Below are positions 1 through 10,478 of a DNA stretch of 64,000 nucleotides, piece by piece (the first letter of the stretch is position 1; every line of letters starts with the position of its first letter). The DNA is from Pseudomonas sp. RIT409. Lineage in GTDB: Bacteria > Pseudomonadota > Gammaproteobacteria > Pseudomonadales > Pseudomonadaceae. The notes beneath the pieces were generated by a model. It was not told where the DNA came from. It saw only the letters and a list, made by a program, of their open reading frames with translations, and searched no databases. Made by a program: the position numbers and the translations under genes. The stretch covers positions 186,001 to 250,000 of the forward strand of contig NZ_QARE02000001.1 in the NCBI RefSeq assembly GCF_003052515.2, read 5' to 3'.

Positions 1-1
1 G

Positions 2-328
2 AGCAGTGAAAGGGCCTCGCGCCTGGCCGGCGAAATCCTCACCGCGGAGGAACTGCAGCGCATGGCGGCAGGGCCGGAGCACAGGATGGCGCTGCATGTC
101 ACGCTGACGTTTTCCTTGAAGGAGGCGCTGTTCAAGGCCCTCTACCCCCTCGTGCGCACCCGTTTCTATTTCGAACATGCCGAAGTAGTGGACTGGTCTG
201 AGGACGGTAGCGCGGTGTTGCGGCTGAAGATCGATCTGTCGGAGGAGTGGCACAGCGGCAGGGAGTTGCCCGCGCAGTTCAGCCTGAGGGACGGGCAATT
301 GCTGAGCCTGGTGAGTATTGCGGCATGA
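2..328 (+). CDS. 4'-phosphopantetheinyl transferase, 3' part (5' end outside window)
   Basis: The last 108 residues of an EntD/PcpS-type 4'-phosphopantetheinyl transferase, an enzyme that moves the phosphopantetheine arm from CoA to carrier domains of fatty acid, siderophore or polyketide synthases. The frame is open from base 2 to a TGA at 326-328. The family signature FSLKEALFKALYP is at about 92-134, where Lys and Glu belong to the metal/CoA site. The N-terminal part lies upstream of the window, so the full length cannot be judged. It converges on the fhuF-like gene. In Pseudomonas a single broad-specificity enzyme, PcpS, often does this job, so pcpS is plausible but cannot be confirmed from a fragment. 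Confidence 0.88.
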   Translation, partial: SSERASRLAGEILTAEELQRMAAGPEHRMALHVTLTFSLKEALFKALYPLVRTRFYFEHAEVVDWSEDGSAVLRLKIDLSEEWHSGRELPAQFSLRDGQLLSLVSIAA

Positions 329-368
329 CCCGCGCCGCCGGGAGTGGTTCTGCGAGCCGAACGTTGGG

Positions 369-1070
369 TCAGTTGCCGCGCCCCAACGGGCAATGCTCGC
401 AGCGCCCGACCCACTCGACCCGATGGCTCAGGCAACAGCTACGGCGCTGTCGGATCAACGCCCCGCGTGGGCTTTCCTTATAGTAAACGGCGTTGAAGAG
501 CGGGTTGCGTTGCCCATCTGGGCGCAGCCGGTCGCGTAGCAACCCGTAGCCGACCTCGCTGGCCTGGGGATGGCTCGCCGAGAGTTCCCGCAGGCAGGTT
601 TCCAGATAGTCCCCCGCGCTGCTCCACAGCACACCCGTTGCCACTTCGCCATAGACGCAAAGCCGTTCGATAACTCGCTGAAGATTCGAGAGCAACGGGG
701 CGAGCCGTTCAAAAGGGTCCTGCGAATGCGATGCCCTGGAGGCCGGAGCGTCGAACCACACGCCATCCAGCACCCCGTTCTCGCTCAGGACAAAACCCAC
801 CTGCTCCAACCCCAGCGGCCAGCCCATACCTCCCACAAGACTGGCGACCACCACAGGCGGGATCAACTGCATGGCGTAAAACTTGAACCACTGCGAAACC
901 AGAACGGACCGCTGAGCAGGCATCAGTTCTGGGCCGTAAGTCTGCATCAGCAATCGGTCCAGGGTTTCATCGCACAGCAGCGTCGCGACCGGAATGACGG
1001 GCCTGGGATCTTCAGGCACCCAGGTTTTAGCGAATCCGGCCAATGGGCCTTCGAACAGGTGACGGCTCAT
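369..1070 (-). CDS. fhuF: FhuF-type siderophore-iron reductase
   Basis: A 233-residue cytoplasmic protein resembling FhuF, which binds an unusual 2Fe-2S cluster and reduces ferric hydroxamate siderophores to release iron. The C-terminus carries the family cysteine pattern: adjacent Cys-Cys (RRSCCLSHR), ten residues, then Cys-x-x-Cys (CEHCPL). The start was placed at the ATG at 1068-1070 because this ATG overlaps the stop of the kinase gene in an ATGA, indicating translational coupling; a longer frame to 1160 would run far into the kinase. It is the last gene of a regulator-kinase-fhuF operon, which suggests a link with metal or envelope signalling. The family call is firm; the substrate is unknown. 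Confidence 0.87.
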   Translation of the reverse strand: MSRHLFEGPLAGFAKTWVPEDPRPVIPVATLLCDETLDRLLMQTYGPELMPAQRSVLVSQWFKFYAMQLIPPVVVASLVGGMGWPLGLEQVGFVLSENGVLDGVWFDAPASRASHSQDPFERLAPLLSNLQRVIERLCVYGEVATGVLWSSAGDYLETCLRELSASHPQASEVGYGLLRDRLRPDGQRNPLFNAVYYKESPRGALIRQRRSCCLSHRVEWVGRCEHCPLGRGN

Positions 1071-2707
1071 GGGCGTCCCTGCTGGCGTGGCCAGGTGAGG
1101 CTGAAACAGGCGCCGCCCAGTCTCTCGCTTCGCCCGATCAACGCCCGCCCCCTGTGCCAATGAACAATGCGACGAACGATCGACAGACCCAGGCCATGCC
1201 CGCCCGAGGCGCGAGTGCGGCTGTCATCCAGGCGCATGAACGGTGTGAAGATCCGCTCCCAAGCGCCTTCCGGTACACCGGGGCCATCGTCCTCGATATC
1301 GATTCGGCAGCGACCTTCCCCGAGGTGAAACCCGATTCGCACCTCCGATTCGGCATGTCGCAGCGCATTGCTCAGCAGATTTTGCAACGCGCGATGCAGA
1401 TACCGGGGCGCGGCTTCGACCCACGCTTGCCCGGCCGTCGAAGCCTCTTCGTCAGTGACCGAGCGCTGCCCACGGATAACGCGCACATCAGCACGCAATG
1501 GGGCCAACTCGGCAATGACCTGGTCGATCAATGCGTCCAGATCGATGCGCCGGAAGTCCAGCGTCGGCGAACCTTGTTCCAGCCGCGCGTAAGTCAGCAT
1601 CTCGTCTACCAGCTTATCCAGGTCCTGGATATCGTTGTCCATCCCCACCAAGTACTTGTGGCGCGCTTGCGGGGTACTGGCATCGTTGACCATCTCCAGC
1701 CCAAAGCGCAGCCGTGCCACGGGCGTGCGCAGCTCGTGGGAAACCGCCCGCACCAACTCACGCTGGATGGTCAGAGAGCGCTGCAAGTGCTCGGCCATGC
1801 CATTGAACGCCATGGCCAGGCGGCCCACCGAATCGGCGCCGGTGGCCGGAACCCGGGTGTGCAGGCTGCCTTGGGCAATTTGAGTCGCGGCCGCTTCCAG
1901 CCCGCGTAAGCGATGTTCCAGGCGGCGCACCAGCAGGTACACCACCACACCGATCAGGCCCAAGCCGAGAAGGGTGATCAACACCAGTAACTGGGGCGGG
2001 TAAGGATTGAACTGATACAAGGGACCGATCTCCAGCACCCATGGGGTTTTCCCAACACCGGACAGGACGCGGATTGAATCCCCGCCTTTACCCAAAGCCA
2101 TTACCGTATCGCCCTCATCGATCCGCCGACGCTGATCGTCATCCACATCGGCCTGCTCCAGCTGGATCAGGTGCATGTCGAAACCAAAGTCTTTGTTCTG
2201 ACGCAGCGCTTCCAGGCGAGTCGGCTGCTCGTCGAGCGGGAAGCGCACCAGTTCATCGAGCAAAAGAAAAATCGTCGCGCGGGCCAGTTGTTCGCTGATT
2301 TGCTGCACGTCCCCGCTCAGCAACACCGCGCTCTCGGCTTTGCCCGGAGTGCCGGGCTCGACTTCACGAAAAATCCGCGCCGCATGGGGGCCCGTCTGTT
2401 CGACCACGACCTGTCCGCGACTCAGCCGGTGACGCGCGCCCCCTTCCAGATGAGCCTGCGCCACGGTCTGCAGGGCCAGCGGTATGCCCAGCAAGCGCTC
2501 CCATACCGCCAGCGCCCGAGTGCGCTCGATACTGTCCATCGCCCTCAGGTTGTCCGCCATCAAGGTGAACGTGCCCTGAGCGAGCTGTTCCCGGTACCGC
2601 TCCCCGCGCACCTGATTGGCGATATGCAATGTCAGAACGCCCAGCAGCGCGACCAGAATCAGCACACCCAACATGCCCCCATAAATCCGCAGGAATATGG
2701 CGTTCAT
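1067..2707 (-). CDS. Membrane sensor histidine kinase (RstB-like)
   Basis: A 546-residue inner-membrane sensor kinase, partner of the OmpR-type regulator upstream. Order: TM helix at about residues 8-28, a periplasmic sensing region of about 200 residues, a second TM helix near 225-245 (LVLITLLGLGLIGVVVYLL), a HAMP linker, a dimerisation/phosphoacceptor H box (SHELRTPVARL, about 323-333), then an ATPase domain with DIEDDGPGVP and GGHGLGLSIVRRI. All catalytic motifs are intact. Its ATG overlaps the regulator stop by 4 bases and its own stop overlaps fhuF by 4 bases. Position next to nrdA matches a P. aeruginosa two-component pair (PA1157/PA1158, from memory). The signal sensed is unknown. Confidence 0.9.
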   Translation of the reverse strand: MNAIFLRIYGGMLGVLILVALLGVLTLHIANQVRGERYREQLAQGTFTLMADNLRAMDSIERTRALAVWERLLGIPLALQTVAQAHLEGGARHRLSRGQVVVEQTGPHAARIFREVEPGTPGKAESAVLLSGDVQQISEQLARATIFLLLDELVRFPLDEQPTRLEALRQNKDFGFDMHLIQLEQADVDDDQRRRIDEGDTVMALGKGGDSIRVLSGVGKTPWVLEIGPLYQFNPYPPQLLVLITLLGLGLIGVVVYLLVRRLEHRLRGLEAAATQIAQGSLHTRVPATGADSVGRLAMAFNGMAEHLQRSLTIQRELVRAVSHELRTPVARLRFGLEMVNDASTPQARHKYLVGMDNDIQDLDKLVDEMLTYARLEQGSPTLDFRRIDLDALIDQVIAELAPLRADVRVIRGQRSVTDEEASTAGQAWVEAAPRYLHRALQNLLSNALRHAESEVRIGFHLGEGRCRIDIEDDGPGVPEGAWERIFTPFMRLDDSRTRASGGHGLGLSIVRRIVHWHRGRALIGRSERLGGACFSLTWPRQQGRP

Positions 2708-3447
2708 GCGTCAACCTTGGTCTGCAACGGGTGCAGGTCAATGGCCGCTTCAGGCACGAACAGGTAGCCCTTGTTGCGTATCGTCTTGATGAGGCGAGGA
2801 TGGAGCGGATCGTCACCGATTCTGGGACGGATCTTTGATATGCGCACATCGATGGAACGGTCCTGCCCGTCGTACCCGACGCCGCGAAGCGCGGTGAAGA
2901 TCTCTTCGCGCGACAAAATCCGCCCGGCGTTGGAGACCAGCAGCCAGAGCAGATCGAATTCGGCGCTGGTCAATTCGATGGGGCGCTCGCTGAGCCAGGC
3001 TTCGCGCAGCGCACTGTCGACCACCAGCGGACCGAAGGCCAGACGGCGCGGGTCCTGAGTCGGGCCGCCAGCACTTTCGCTGCGCCGCAACAGCGCGTGA
3101 ATCCGCGCCAACAGCACACGCGGATGCACCGGTTTACAAACATAATCGTCAGCGCCCGTGTCCAGCCCCTGAATCTGGTCAGTGTCATCGGTGCGCGCAG
3201 TGAGCATCAGGATAGGGCCTTCGTATTGTGCGCGTACCTTGCGGCAAATACTCAGGCCATCTTCCCCCGGCAGCATCAGGTCAAGCATCACCAGGTCTGG
3301 CCGCTCCTCCAGTATCCGCCTTGCCGCACTTGCGCCGTCGCCTTCCAGGCTGACGTTCAGCCCATGACTTTCCAGGTAATCGCGGGTCAGTTCGGCCAAA
3401 CGCAGATCGTCCTCGACGATCAACACGTGCCAGAGGGGTTGCTGCAC
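2704..3447 (-). CDS. OmpR/RstA-type response regulator
   Basis: A 247-residue DNA-binding response regulator, first gene of the regulator-kinase-fhuF operon. It has a receiver domain with acidic pair (VEDD), phosphoacceptor Asp in LVMLDLMLPGEDG, Thr in LTART and Lys in YVCKPV, then a winged-helix C-terminal domain (about 145-240; RSIDVRISKIRPRIG). The start is taken as the GTG at 3445-3447, because an AGGAG lies about 8 bases upstream and the protein then begins directly at the receiver (QQPLWHVLIVEDD); a frame extending to an ATG at 3522 would add an unlikely basic leader. Targets unknown; autoregulation from the 3448-3790 region is possible. Confidence 0.92.
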   Translation of the reverse strand: MQQPLWHVLIVEDDLRLAELTRDYLESHGLNVSLEGDGASAARRILEERPDLVMLDLMLPGEDGLSICRKVRAQYEGPILMLTARTDDTDQIQGLDTGADDYVCKPVHPRVLLARIHALLRRSESAGGPTQDPRRLAFGPLVVDSALREAWLSERPIELTSAEFDLLWLLVSNAGRILSREEIFTALRGVGYDGQDRSIDVRISKIRPRIGDDPLHPRLIKTIRNKGYLFVPEAAIDLHPLQTKVDA

Positions 3448-3700
3448 AGTCCGATCTCCTGACTTCTTATTATGAGCACGGTGACGCGTCATCCAGCCGT
3501 GCGTTGGGGGATGCAAGGACAAGCCTTCCTGCGCCCGATTCTAACCGCTTACCCGTGTGAAGTTTTGTGAGCGCTTTCGCGGGCTCCAAAAAAACTGTGC
3601 GGTCTAAATCCCGAGGTAAAAACGGTGATCAGCGGCGTATCCCAGCAGCGACGCGGCTTACACCCAATTTCCCCAAATCCCACACACATTACACACAGAT

Positions 3701-3709
3701 TTATCCACA
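3701..3709 (+). promoter_or_regulatory. DnaA box (TTATCCACA) upstream of nrdA
   Basis: A perfect match to the DnaA consensus TTATNCACA, embedded in a CA-rich stretch (3681-3720). DnaA-ATP controls nrdAB in E. coli, tying dNTP supply to replication initiation. Here the box is 30 bp upstream of the NrdR-like boxes, so the same kind of control is plausible. One 9-mer can occur by chance, but the position is suggestive. Confidence 0.6.
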
Positions 3710-3736
3710 GGACACACGTTGCAATCCTTCCCCAAA

Positions 3737-3784
3737 ACGCATTATCTTGTACCCCGTCGCCGACCCAGCCCCTACATCTAGGGG
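3737..3784 (+). promoter_or_regulatory. Pair of NrdR-like boxes, 32 bp apart
   Basis: Two 16-bp elements at 3737-3752 (core CATTATCTTG) and 3769-3784 (core CTACATCTAG). The NrdR box core is CwAtATaTwG; they match at 8 of 10 positions each. Start-to-start distance is 32 bp, three helical turns, the spacing typical of paired NrdR operators. NrdR represses ribonucleotide reductase genes when dATP is high. They lie about 360 bp upstream of the nrdA ATG, implying a promoter nearby and a long 5' leader. Confidence 0.65.
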
Positions 3785-4143
3785 TTGAGTAAAAAGGCCA
3801 AACACAAGTGGCCTTGGCATTTCAAGCTTTTTTTCCAACGCCCTCAGGGCTGAGTCACGACCGGTTTTACCGCCTGACCGCCGCCATTCCGGATGGCTCG
3901 CGAAGGTTTCAGGTTTTACGCGTAACGGTACGAGTGTTGCACGACAGAACGAGCTTTCTGCATCGAATTCATCGGGGTGACAGGGCAACCTGCGCCCATT
4001 CGGACTTCAACGCCAGGGATGGTGCCTAGAGCTTCCCCAACCGCCTTGAAGTCTCGGACCGACGTTTGTCGGTCGTTTGCTTCAGGAAGGAACGGTGGGT
4101 ACGTCACAGTGCCCAAATAAACATAGAGAACGTGGAGAGACCC
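3785..4143 (+). other. Long nrdA leader / upstream region with hairpin
   Basis: About 360 bases between the NrdR-like boxes and the nrdA start contain no convincing gene. A hairpin with stem AAGGCCA/TGGCCTT lies at 3794-3815; on the minus strand it is followed directly by five T, so it would work as a terminator for minus-strand transcription rather than for nrdA. A T-rich stretch follows at 3828-3834. A usable ribosome site GGAG is at 4134-4137. A long open frame on the minus strand starting inside nrdA is a codon-bias shadow. Confidence 0.4.
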
Positions 4144-7056
<2,913 letters not shown>

Positions 7057-7063
7057 GCACGCT

Positions 7064-7091
7064 GGACGCCGCACGATTCTGAGCGGCGTCC
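7064..7091 (+). terminator. Hairpin after nrdA (no U tract)
   Basis: Perfect 9-bp inverted repeat GGACGCCGC / GCGGCGTCC with a 10-base loop, 7 bases after the nrdA stop. No T run follows, so it may be a processing or partial attenuation structure rather than a full terminator. It could set a different mRNA level for nrdA and nrdB. Confidence 0.45.
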
Positions 7092-7099
7092 GCGTTATT

Positions 7100-7157
7100 G
7101 CCGAGTTTTCTGGCCTCCTCACGTACAGACGTACGCTCTGGGTCCAAAAAACTCGGC
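7100..7157. repeat. Nested inverted repeat in the nrdA-nrdB gap
   Basis: An outer stem GCCGAGTTTT (7100-7109) pairs with AAAACTCGGC (7148-7157); extra pairing TGG/CCA lies just inside, and an inner stem CGTAC (7122-7126) pairs with GTACG (7131-7135). The result is one long two-tier cruciform. It may be a repeat element or an RNA control structure between nrdA and nrdB. I cannot name a family for it. Confidence 0.55.
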
Positions 7158-7338
7158 GCCTAGCGGCCAATCGCTCAGACTCGCGCTCTTCATGCAGTGC
7201 CTGTCAGACAAAGCAAAATCAGGGGCACAGATCCCCAAGACTTCATGTTCTTTGCGTGCAACGCCTGATACGCAACCAACACTCAAGATCCATCAGGTCA
7301 GTCATGAGCACTGACCCTCACGCAGGAGACTCAACGTC

Positions 7339-8586
7339 ATGCTGAGCTGGGACGAATTCGACAAAGAAGACGCCGCGGAACCCGTCAAAGGTGCCAACAC
7401 AGGCCACGCCGCCGAAGCGGCCATGGACAAACTCGACAGCGCCGGTGGTGCCGCAGCCCTGGAAGCACGCGCCGTCAGCGCCAACGACTCCGCCGCCGTC
7501 GCCCGCGCCAAAGCCGCGCTGGACAAACTCGACATCGCCGAAGGTCTGGCCGAACTCGAAGGCTCCGCCGCCCGCGTTGCCGTCGACGAAAAGCGCATGA
7601 TCAACTGCCGCGCCGACCTCAACCAACTCGTACCGTTCAAGTACGACTGGGCCTGGCAAAAATACCTCGACGGCTGCGCAAACCACTGGATGCCGCAAGA
7701 AGTCAACATGACCGCCGACATCGCCCTCTGGAAAAACCCGGAAGGCCTGACCGACGACGAACGCCGCATCGTCATGCGCAACTTGGGCTTCTTCTCCACC
7801 GCCGACTCGCTGGTCGCCAACAACCTCGCGCTGGCCGTGTACCGCCTGATCACCAACCCAGAATGCCGCCAGTACATCCTGCGCCAGGCCTTCGAGGAAG
7901 CGATCCACACCCACGCCTACCAGTACTGCATCGAGTCGCTGGGCATGGACGAAGGCGAAATCTTCAACATGTACCACGAGATCCCGTCGGTCGCGAAAAA
8001 GGCCGCCTGGGGCCTCAAATACACCCGCGCCATCTCCGACCCGGAATTCAACACCGGCACCGTCGAGACCGACAAAGAACTGCTGCGCAACCTGATCGCC
8101 TATTACTGCGTGCTGGAAGGCATCTTCTTCTACTGCGGCTTCACCCAGATCCTCTCCATGGGCCGCCGCAACAAAATGACCGGTGTCGCAGAACAGTTCC
8201 AATACATCCTGCGCGACGAATCCATGCACCTGAACTTCGGCATCGACGTGATCAACCAGATCAAAATCGAAAACCCGCACCTGTGGGACGCTGAGTTGAA
8301 GGAAGAAGCCTCGCAAATGATCCTGCAAGGCACCCAGTTGGAGATCGAATACGCCCGCGACACCATGCCCCGCGGCGTATTGGGCATGAACGCGGCGATG
8401 ATGGAGGACTACCTCAAATTCATCGCCAACCGTCGCCTGTCGCAGATTGGCTTGAAGGAAGAGTACCCAGGGACCACCAACCCGTTCCCGTGGATGAGCG
8501 AGATCATGGACTTGAAGAAAGAGAAGAACTTTTTTGAGACGCGAGTGATTGAGTATCAGACCGGTGGGGCGTTGAGCTGGGATTGA
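7339..8586 (+). CDS. nrdB: Ribonucleoside-diphosphate reductase class Ia, beta subunit
   Basis: A 415-residue radical-generating subunit, partner of NrdA. The di-iron/tyrosyl-radical site is intact: [10 protein letters not shown] supplies a Glu, a His and the radical Tyr, and RDESMHLNF supplies the second-half Glu and His. The C-terminal peptide GGALSWD should dock into NrdA. The N-terminus has an alanine-rich extension of about 75 residues holding two copies of a 16-residue repeat (residues 27-42 and 59-74), and it begins MLSWDEFD, echoing the C-terminal LSWD. The ATG has an AGGAG site at 7324-7328. Codons end in C unusually often. Confidence 0.97.
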   Translation: MLSWDEFDKEDAAEPVKGANTGHAAEAAMDKLDSAGGAAALEARAVSANDSAAVARAKAALDKLDIAEGLAELEGSAARVAVDEKRMINCRADLNQLVPFKYDWAWQKYLDGCANHWMPQEVNMTADIALWKNPEGLTDDERRIVMRNLGFFSTADSLVANNLALAVYRLITNPECRQYILRQAFEEAIHTHAYQYCIESLGMDEGEIFNMYHEIPSVAKKAAWGLKYTRAISDPEFNTGTVETDKELLRNLIAYYCVLEGIFFYCGFTQILSMGRRNKMTGVAEQFQYILRDESMHLNFGIDVINQIKIENPHLWDAELKEEASQMILQGTQLEIEYARDTMPRGVLGMNAAMMEDYLKFIANRRLSQIGLKEEYPGTTNPFPWMSEIMDLKKEKNFFETRVIEYQTGGALSWD

Positions 8587-8614
8587 TTTGATCTTGCTTC
8601 GACGGTTTGAAATG

Positions 8615-8644
8615 AAAGGGGCTGCCAGCGAGGGTGGCCCTTTT
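8615..8644 (+). terminator. Terminator of nrdB
   Basis: GC-rich hairpin with AAAGGG paired to CCCTTT and further pairing across one bulged base, ending in a TTTT tract, 28 bases after the nrdB stop. Confidence 0.75.
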
Positions 8645-8662
8645 CGTTTGCGATGAAGGAGC

Positions 8663-8778
8663 GGACGCAGAGCGTCAGAAGCTGCATTCCCACGCGGAGC
8701 GTGGTAACGATCATTACTGACAGTCCACTGATCGTTCCCACGTTCCGCGTGGGAATGCAGCCATAGACGCTCCGCGTC
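8663..8778. repeat. Inverted pair of REP sequences (BIME)
   Basis: Copy A (8663-8713, plus orientation) begins GGACGCAGAGCGTC and contains the palindromic core CCCACGCGGAGCGTGG, ending GATCA. Copy B (8729-8778) is the same unit in reverse, with core CCCACGTTCCGCGTGGG. The two are separated by 15 bases. A third copy lies beyond the transposase gene at 9413-9463. REPs of this type are scattered through Pseudomonas genomes and are mobilised by RAYT proteins such as the neighbour. Confidence 0.85.
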
Positions 8779-8877
8779 GCCTCACCGAAGCACCTCGATA
8801 CGCTAATTCGCTCCCTAACCTGCAAAACCTCAAATAGCCTCAACGCTCCGCGCCCAGCCTCACATTAAGGAAGAGCC

Positions 8878-9411
8878 ATGGCCCGAAGCCGCTATGCCCT
8901 CACCGAAGTCGACAAACCCCACTTTCTCACGTGCACCATCGTCGAATGGCTGCCCCTCTTCACCCGACCCACCCTCGTTGAAATCGTGCTGAACACGTGG
9001 CGGTATTAACAGGCTAACCAAGGCCTCAGGCTTTACGGCTACGTAGTCCTCGAAAACCACCTGCACTACCTCGCCCAATCCCCAGACCTCGCGAAATCAG
9101 TCGCCCGCTTCAAATCCTTCACAGCCCGACACATCCTCGACCATCTGGAAACTGCACACGCCGAAAGCACGCTCCAACGACTGCGCTTCGCCAAGCGCGC
9201 GCACAAGGTCGACCGTGTGTATCAGGTCTGGCAGGAAGGGACGCACGCGGAGTTGGTGTATAGCGAAAGCGTAATGAGGCAAAAGCTCGATTACATCCAC
9301 CACAACCCTGTGAAGCGAGGGTATGTCGATCTCGGGGAGCACTGGAGGTATTCGAGTGCTAGAGATTATCAGGAGCAGGCGGGGCTTATTGAGGTGCAGC
9401 GGTGGTATTAG
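8878..9411 (+). pseudogene. REP-associated tyrosine transposase (RAYT), nonsense mutant
   Basis: A Y1-transposase/RAYT reading frame interrupted by a TAA at 9007-9009. Reading through gives 177 residues with family features: start MARSRYAL, metal-binding HUH motif (ENHLHYL) just after the stop codon, and KLDYIHHNPVKRGYV, which carries the likely nucleophilic Tyr and the conserved NPVKRG. No frame shift is needed, so a single substitution seems to have killed it. RAYTs cleave REP hairpins and are single-copy domesticated genes flanked by REPs; here REP copies lie on both sides. A downstream start at 9217 would lack the HUH motif and so be inactive. Confidence 0.85.
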
Positions 9412-9412
9412 T

Positions 9413-9463
9413 GGACGCAGAGCGTCAGAGGCTGCGTTCCCACGCGGAGCGTGGGGACGATCA
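9413..9463 (+). repeat. REP sequence, third copy
   Basis: A direct copy of the 8663-8713 unit (core CCCACGCGGAGCGTGG, ending GATCA), starting right after the RAYT stop codon. With the upstream inverted pair it brackets the RAYT gene. Confidence 0.85.
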
Positions 9464-9510
9464 GAGTATATTAGCGATCTGCCGCTGGATTTGGCGAGTT
9501 GAGTCTGGTG

Positions 9511-9750
9511 CTACCAATAGTAGCCTTTGTATTTATCGCAGTTGAAGTACAGCTCCAGCCCGATACACCACGCTGCGACAAAGCCCCAAATGAACATTTC
9601 TTCCATATGTGAGTCGAGCGAATAGGTCGATATGGAGCCCACCGCTATGAGAGCAGCTCCCGTCCATTTGCGCGGACGTCGGCGTATGAGTTTGCAGTTG
9701 AGAACGCAATAGGCGACGCTGAATAGGATTGTAATCAGAAGAAAAAGCAT
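9511..9750 (-). CDS. Small membrane protein B (tandem paralog)
   Basis: A 79-residue protein, mostly hydrophobic, with about three predicted membrane helices (residues 1-17, 30-46, 52-68) and an aromatic tail KYKGYYW. Its ATG overlaps the stop of the preceding gene in an ATGA. Aligned by eye with that 80-residue neighbour it shares spaced residues: basic RK, Gly, Ile-x-x-Gly, Leu-x4-Glu, Phe, and a final GL-x-L-x-F-x-x-D. They look like diverged copies of one gene. No family recognised. Small membrane proteins of this kind can be immunity proteins, holins or toxin partners, but nothing here proves a role. Confidence 0.6.
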   Translation of the reverse strand: MLFLLITILFSVAYCVLNCKLIRRRPRKWTGAALIAVGSISTYSLDSHMEEMFIWGFVAAWCIGLELYFNCDKYKGYYW

Positions 9751-9992
9751 CAGGATTCACCTTCTGCTTTTCTAGAGCGATCACGACCAAATAACAGCGC
9801 GAGCCCCGATGAGGTAAGCGCGACAAGGACCGTGAACTGGGCCTCGCTATAGTCTGAGAGCTTGAACAGCGCAAACGCCCCAATGCATATAAACACCAAC
9901 CCCACGCACTTTCTCACCATGCAAGGCTTGAGCTTGAATACGAGTAGCCAGTGAACCGTCATACAGACCCCGAAAAGCATAGGGGCAGTCAT
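9750..9992 (-). CDS. Small membrane protein A (tandem paralog)
   Basis: An 80-residue protein with about three hydrophobic segments (residues 4-20, 29-45, 52-68) and a charged tail DRSRKAEGES. Preceded by GGAG at a good distance from the ATG. It overlaps the next gene by ATGA and follows the 144-residue gene by 69 bp, so the three probably form one operon. It resembles its downstream neighbour at spaced positions (GLxxxxIG, SEAQF, GLALLFGRD). Function unknown. Confidence 0.6.
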   Translation of the reverse strand: MTAPMLFGVCMTVHWLLVFKLKPCMVRKCVGLVFICIGAFALFKLSDYSEAQFTVLVALTSSGLALLFGRDRSRKAEGES

Positions 9993-10061
9993 TCAATCGT
10001 CACTCCACCCTGAGCCTCGATCAGGAGGGACATTGCCGAGGATTGGGCCCGATACCGCCAT

Positions 10062-10478
10062 TTATTTGAGCTGCAGCGCGATAATGATGTCTCCGGCGTG
10101 ACGTCTACTCAATACAGAGCCAACGCTGAATCCAGAAGCAAAGCCCGCCGCATCCTTCAATCCTGACCCCGCCGGAAACGCCATACGGCCTAGAGCAGTA
10201 GCCGCAAGAGTCAAAGATGCATTACTGTCGTTGAATAAGTCCGCCTGCTTTCGCGTAAGCGGATCAGAGACCGAGATGATCATTTCACACGGCCGATCCT
10301 GAGCAAGCATGCGGTCGTAGAGCGAAACCAATGGGTCGCGAATGGCCTGGTTGATTTTGCCGACATCGGAAACATTGAGGGATCTCAGCTGGTGTCGGTT
10401 TTCCCGCAAGACCACCACCCGAGTGGTTTGAAACCTCCGGTTAAAGCGACCGTAGTATTGGCTTCTTTCCTGTTCCAT
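10062..10478 (-). CDS. Unknown protein with Gly/Ala-rich hydrophobic C-terminal half
   Basis: I do not recognise this gene. From the ATG at 10478 it encodes 138 residues (144 from an ATG at 10496; the inner start has a GGGG upstream). The N-terminal half is charged and rich in Arg (SQYYGRFNRRFQTTR); the C-terminal half is small-residue rich and amphipathic (ALGRMAFPAGSGLKDAAG, then GFSVGSVLSRRHAGDIII). It heads a probable operon with two small membrane proteins. The Gly/Ala-rich stretch could insert in or contact membranes, and the pairing with tiny membrane proteins recalls effector-immunity or toxin-antitoxin layouts, but this is inference from layout only. Confidence 0.55.
   Translation of the reverse strand: MEQERSQYYGRFNRRFQTTRVVVLRENRHQLRSLNVSDVGKINQAIRDPLVSLYDRMLAQDRPCEMIISVSDPLTRKQADLFNDSNASLTLAATALGRMAFPAGSGLKDAAGFASGFSVGSVLSRRHAGDIIIALQLK

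Noticed and set aside
7318..8328. Minus-strand frames opposite nrdB
   Set aside because: nrdB motifs are intact on the plus strand; these frames are composition artefacts.
9993..10061. 22-codon frame (MAVSGPILGN...) filling the gap before the 80-residue membrane protein
   Set aside because: It fits exactly between the stop and the next ATG, but has no ribosome site and no recognisable feature; probably chance.
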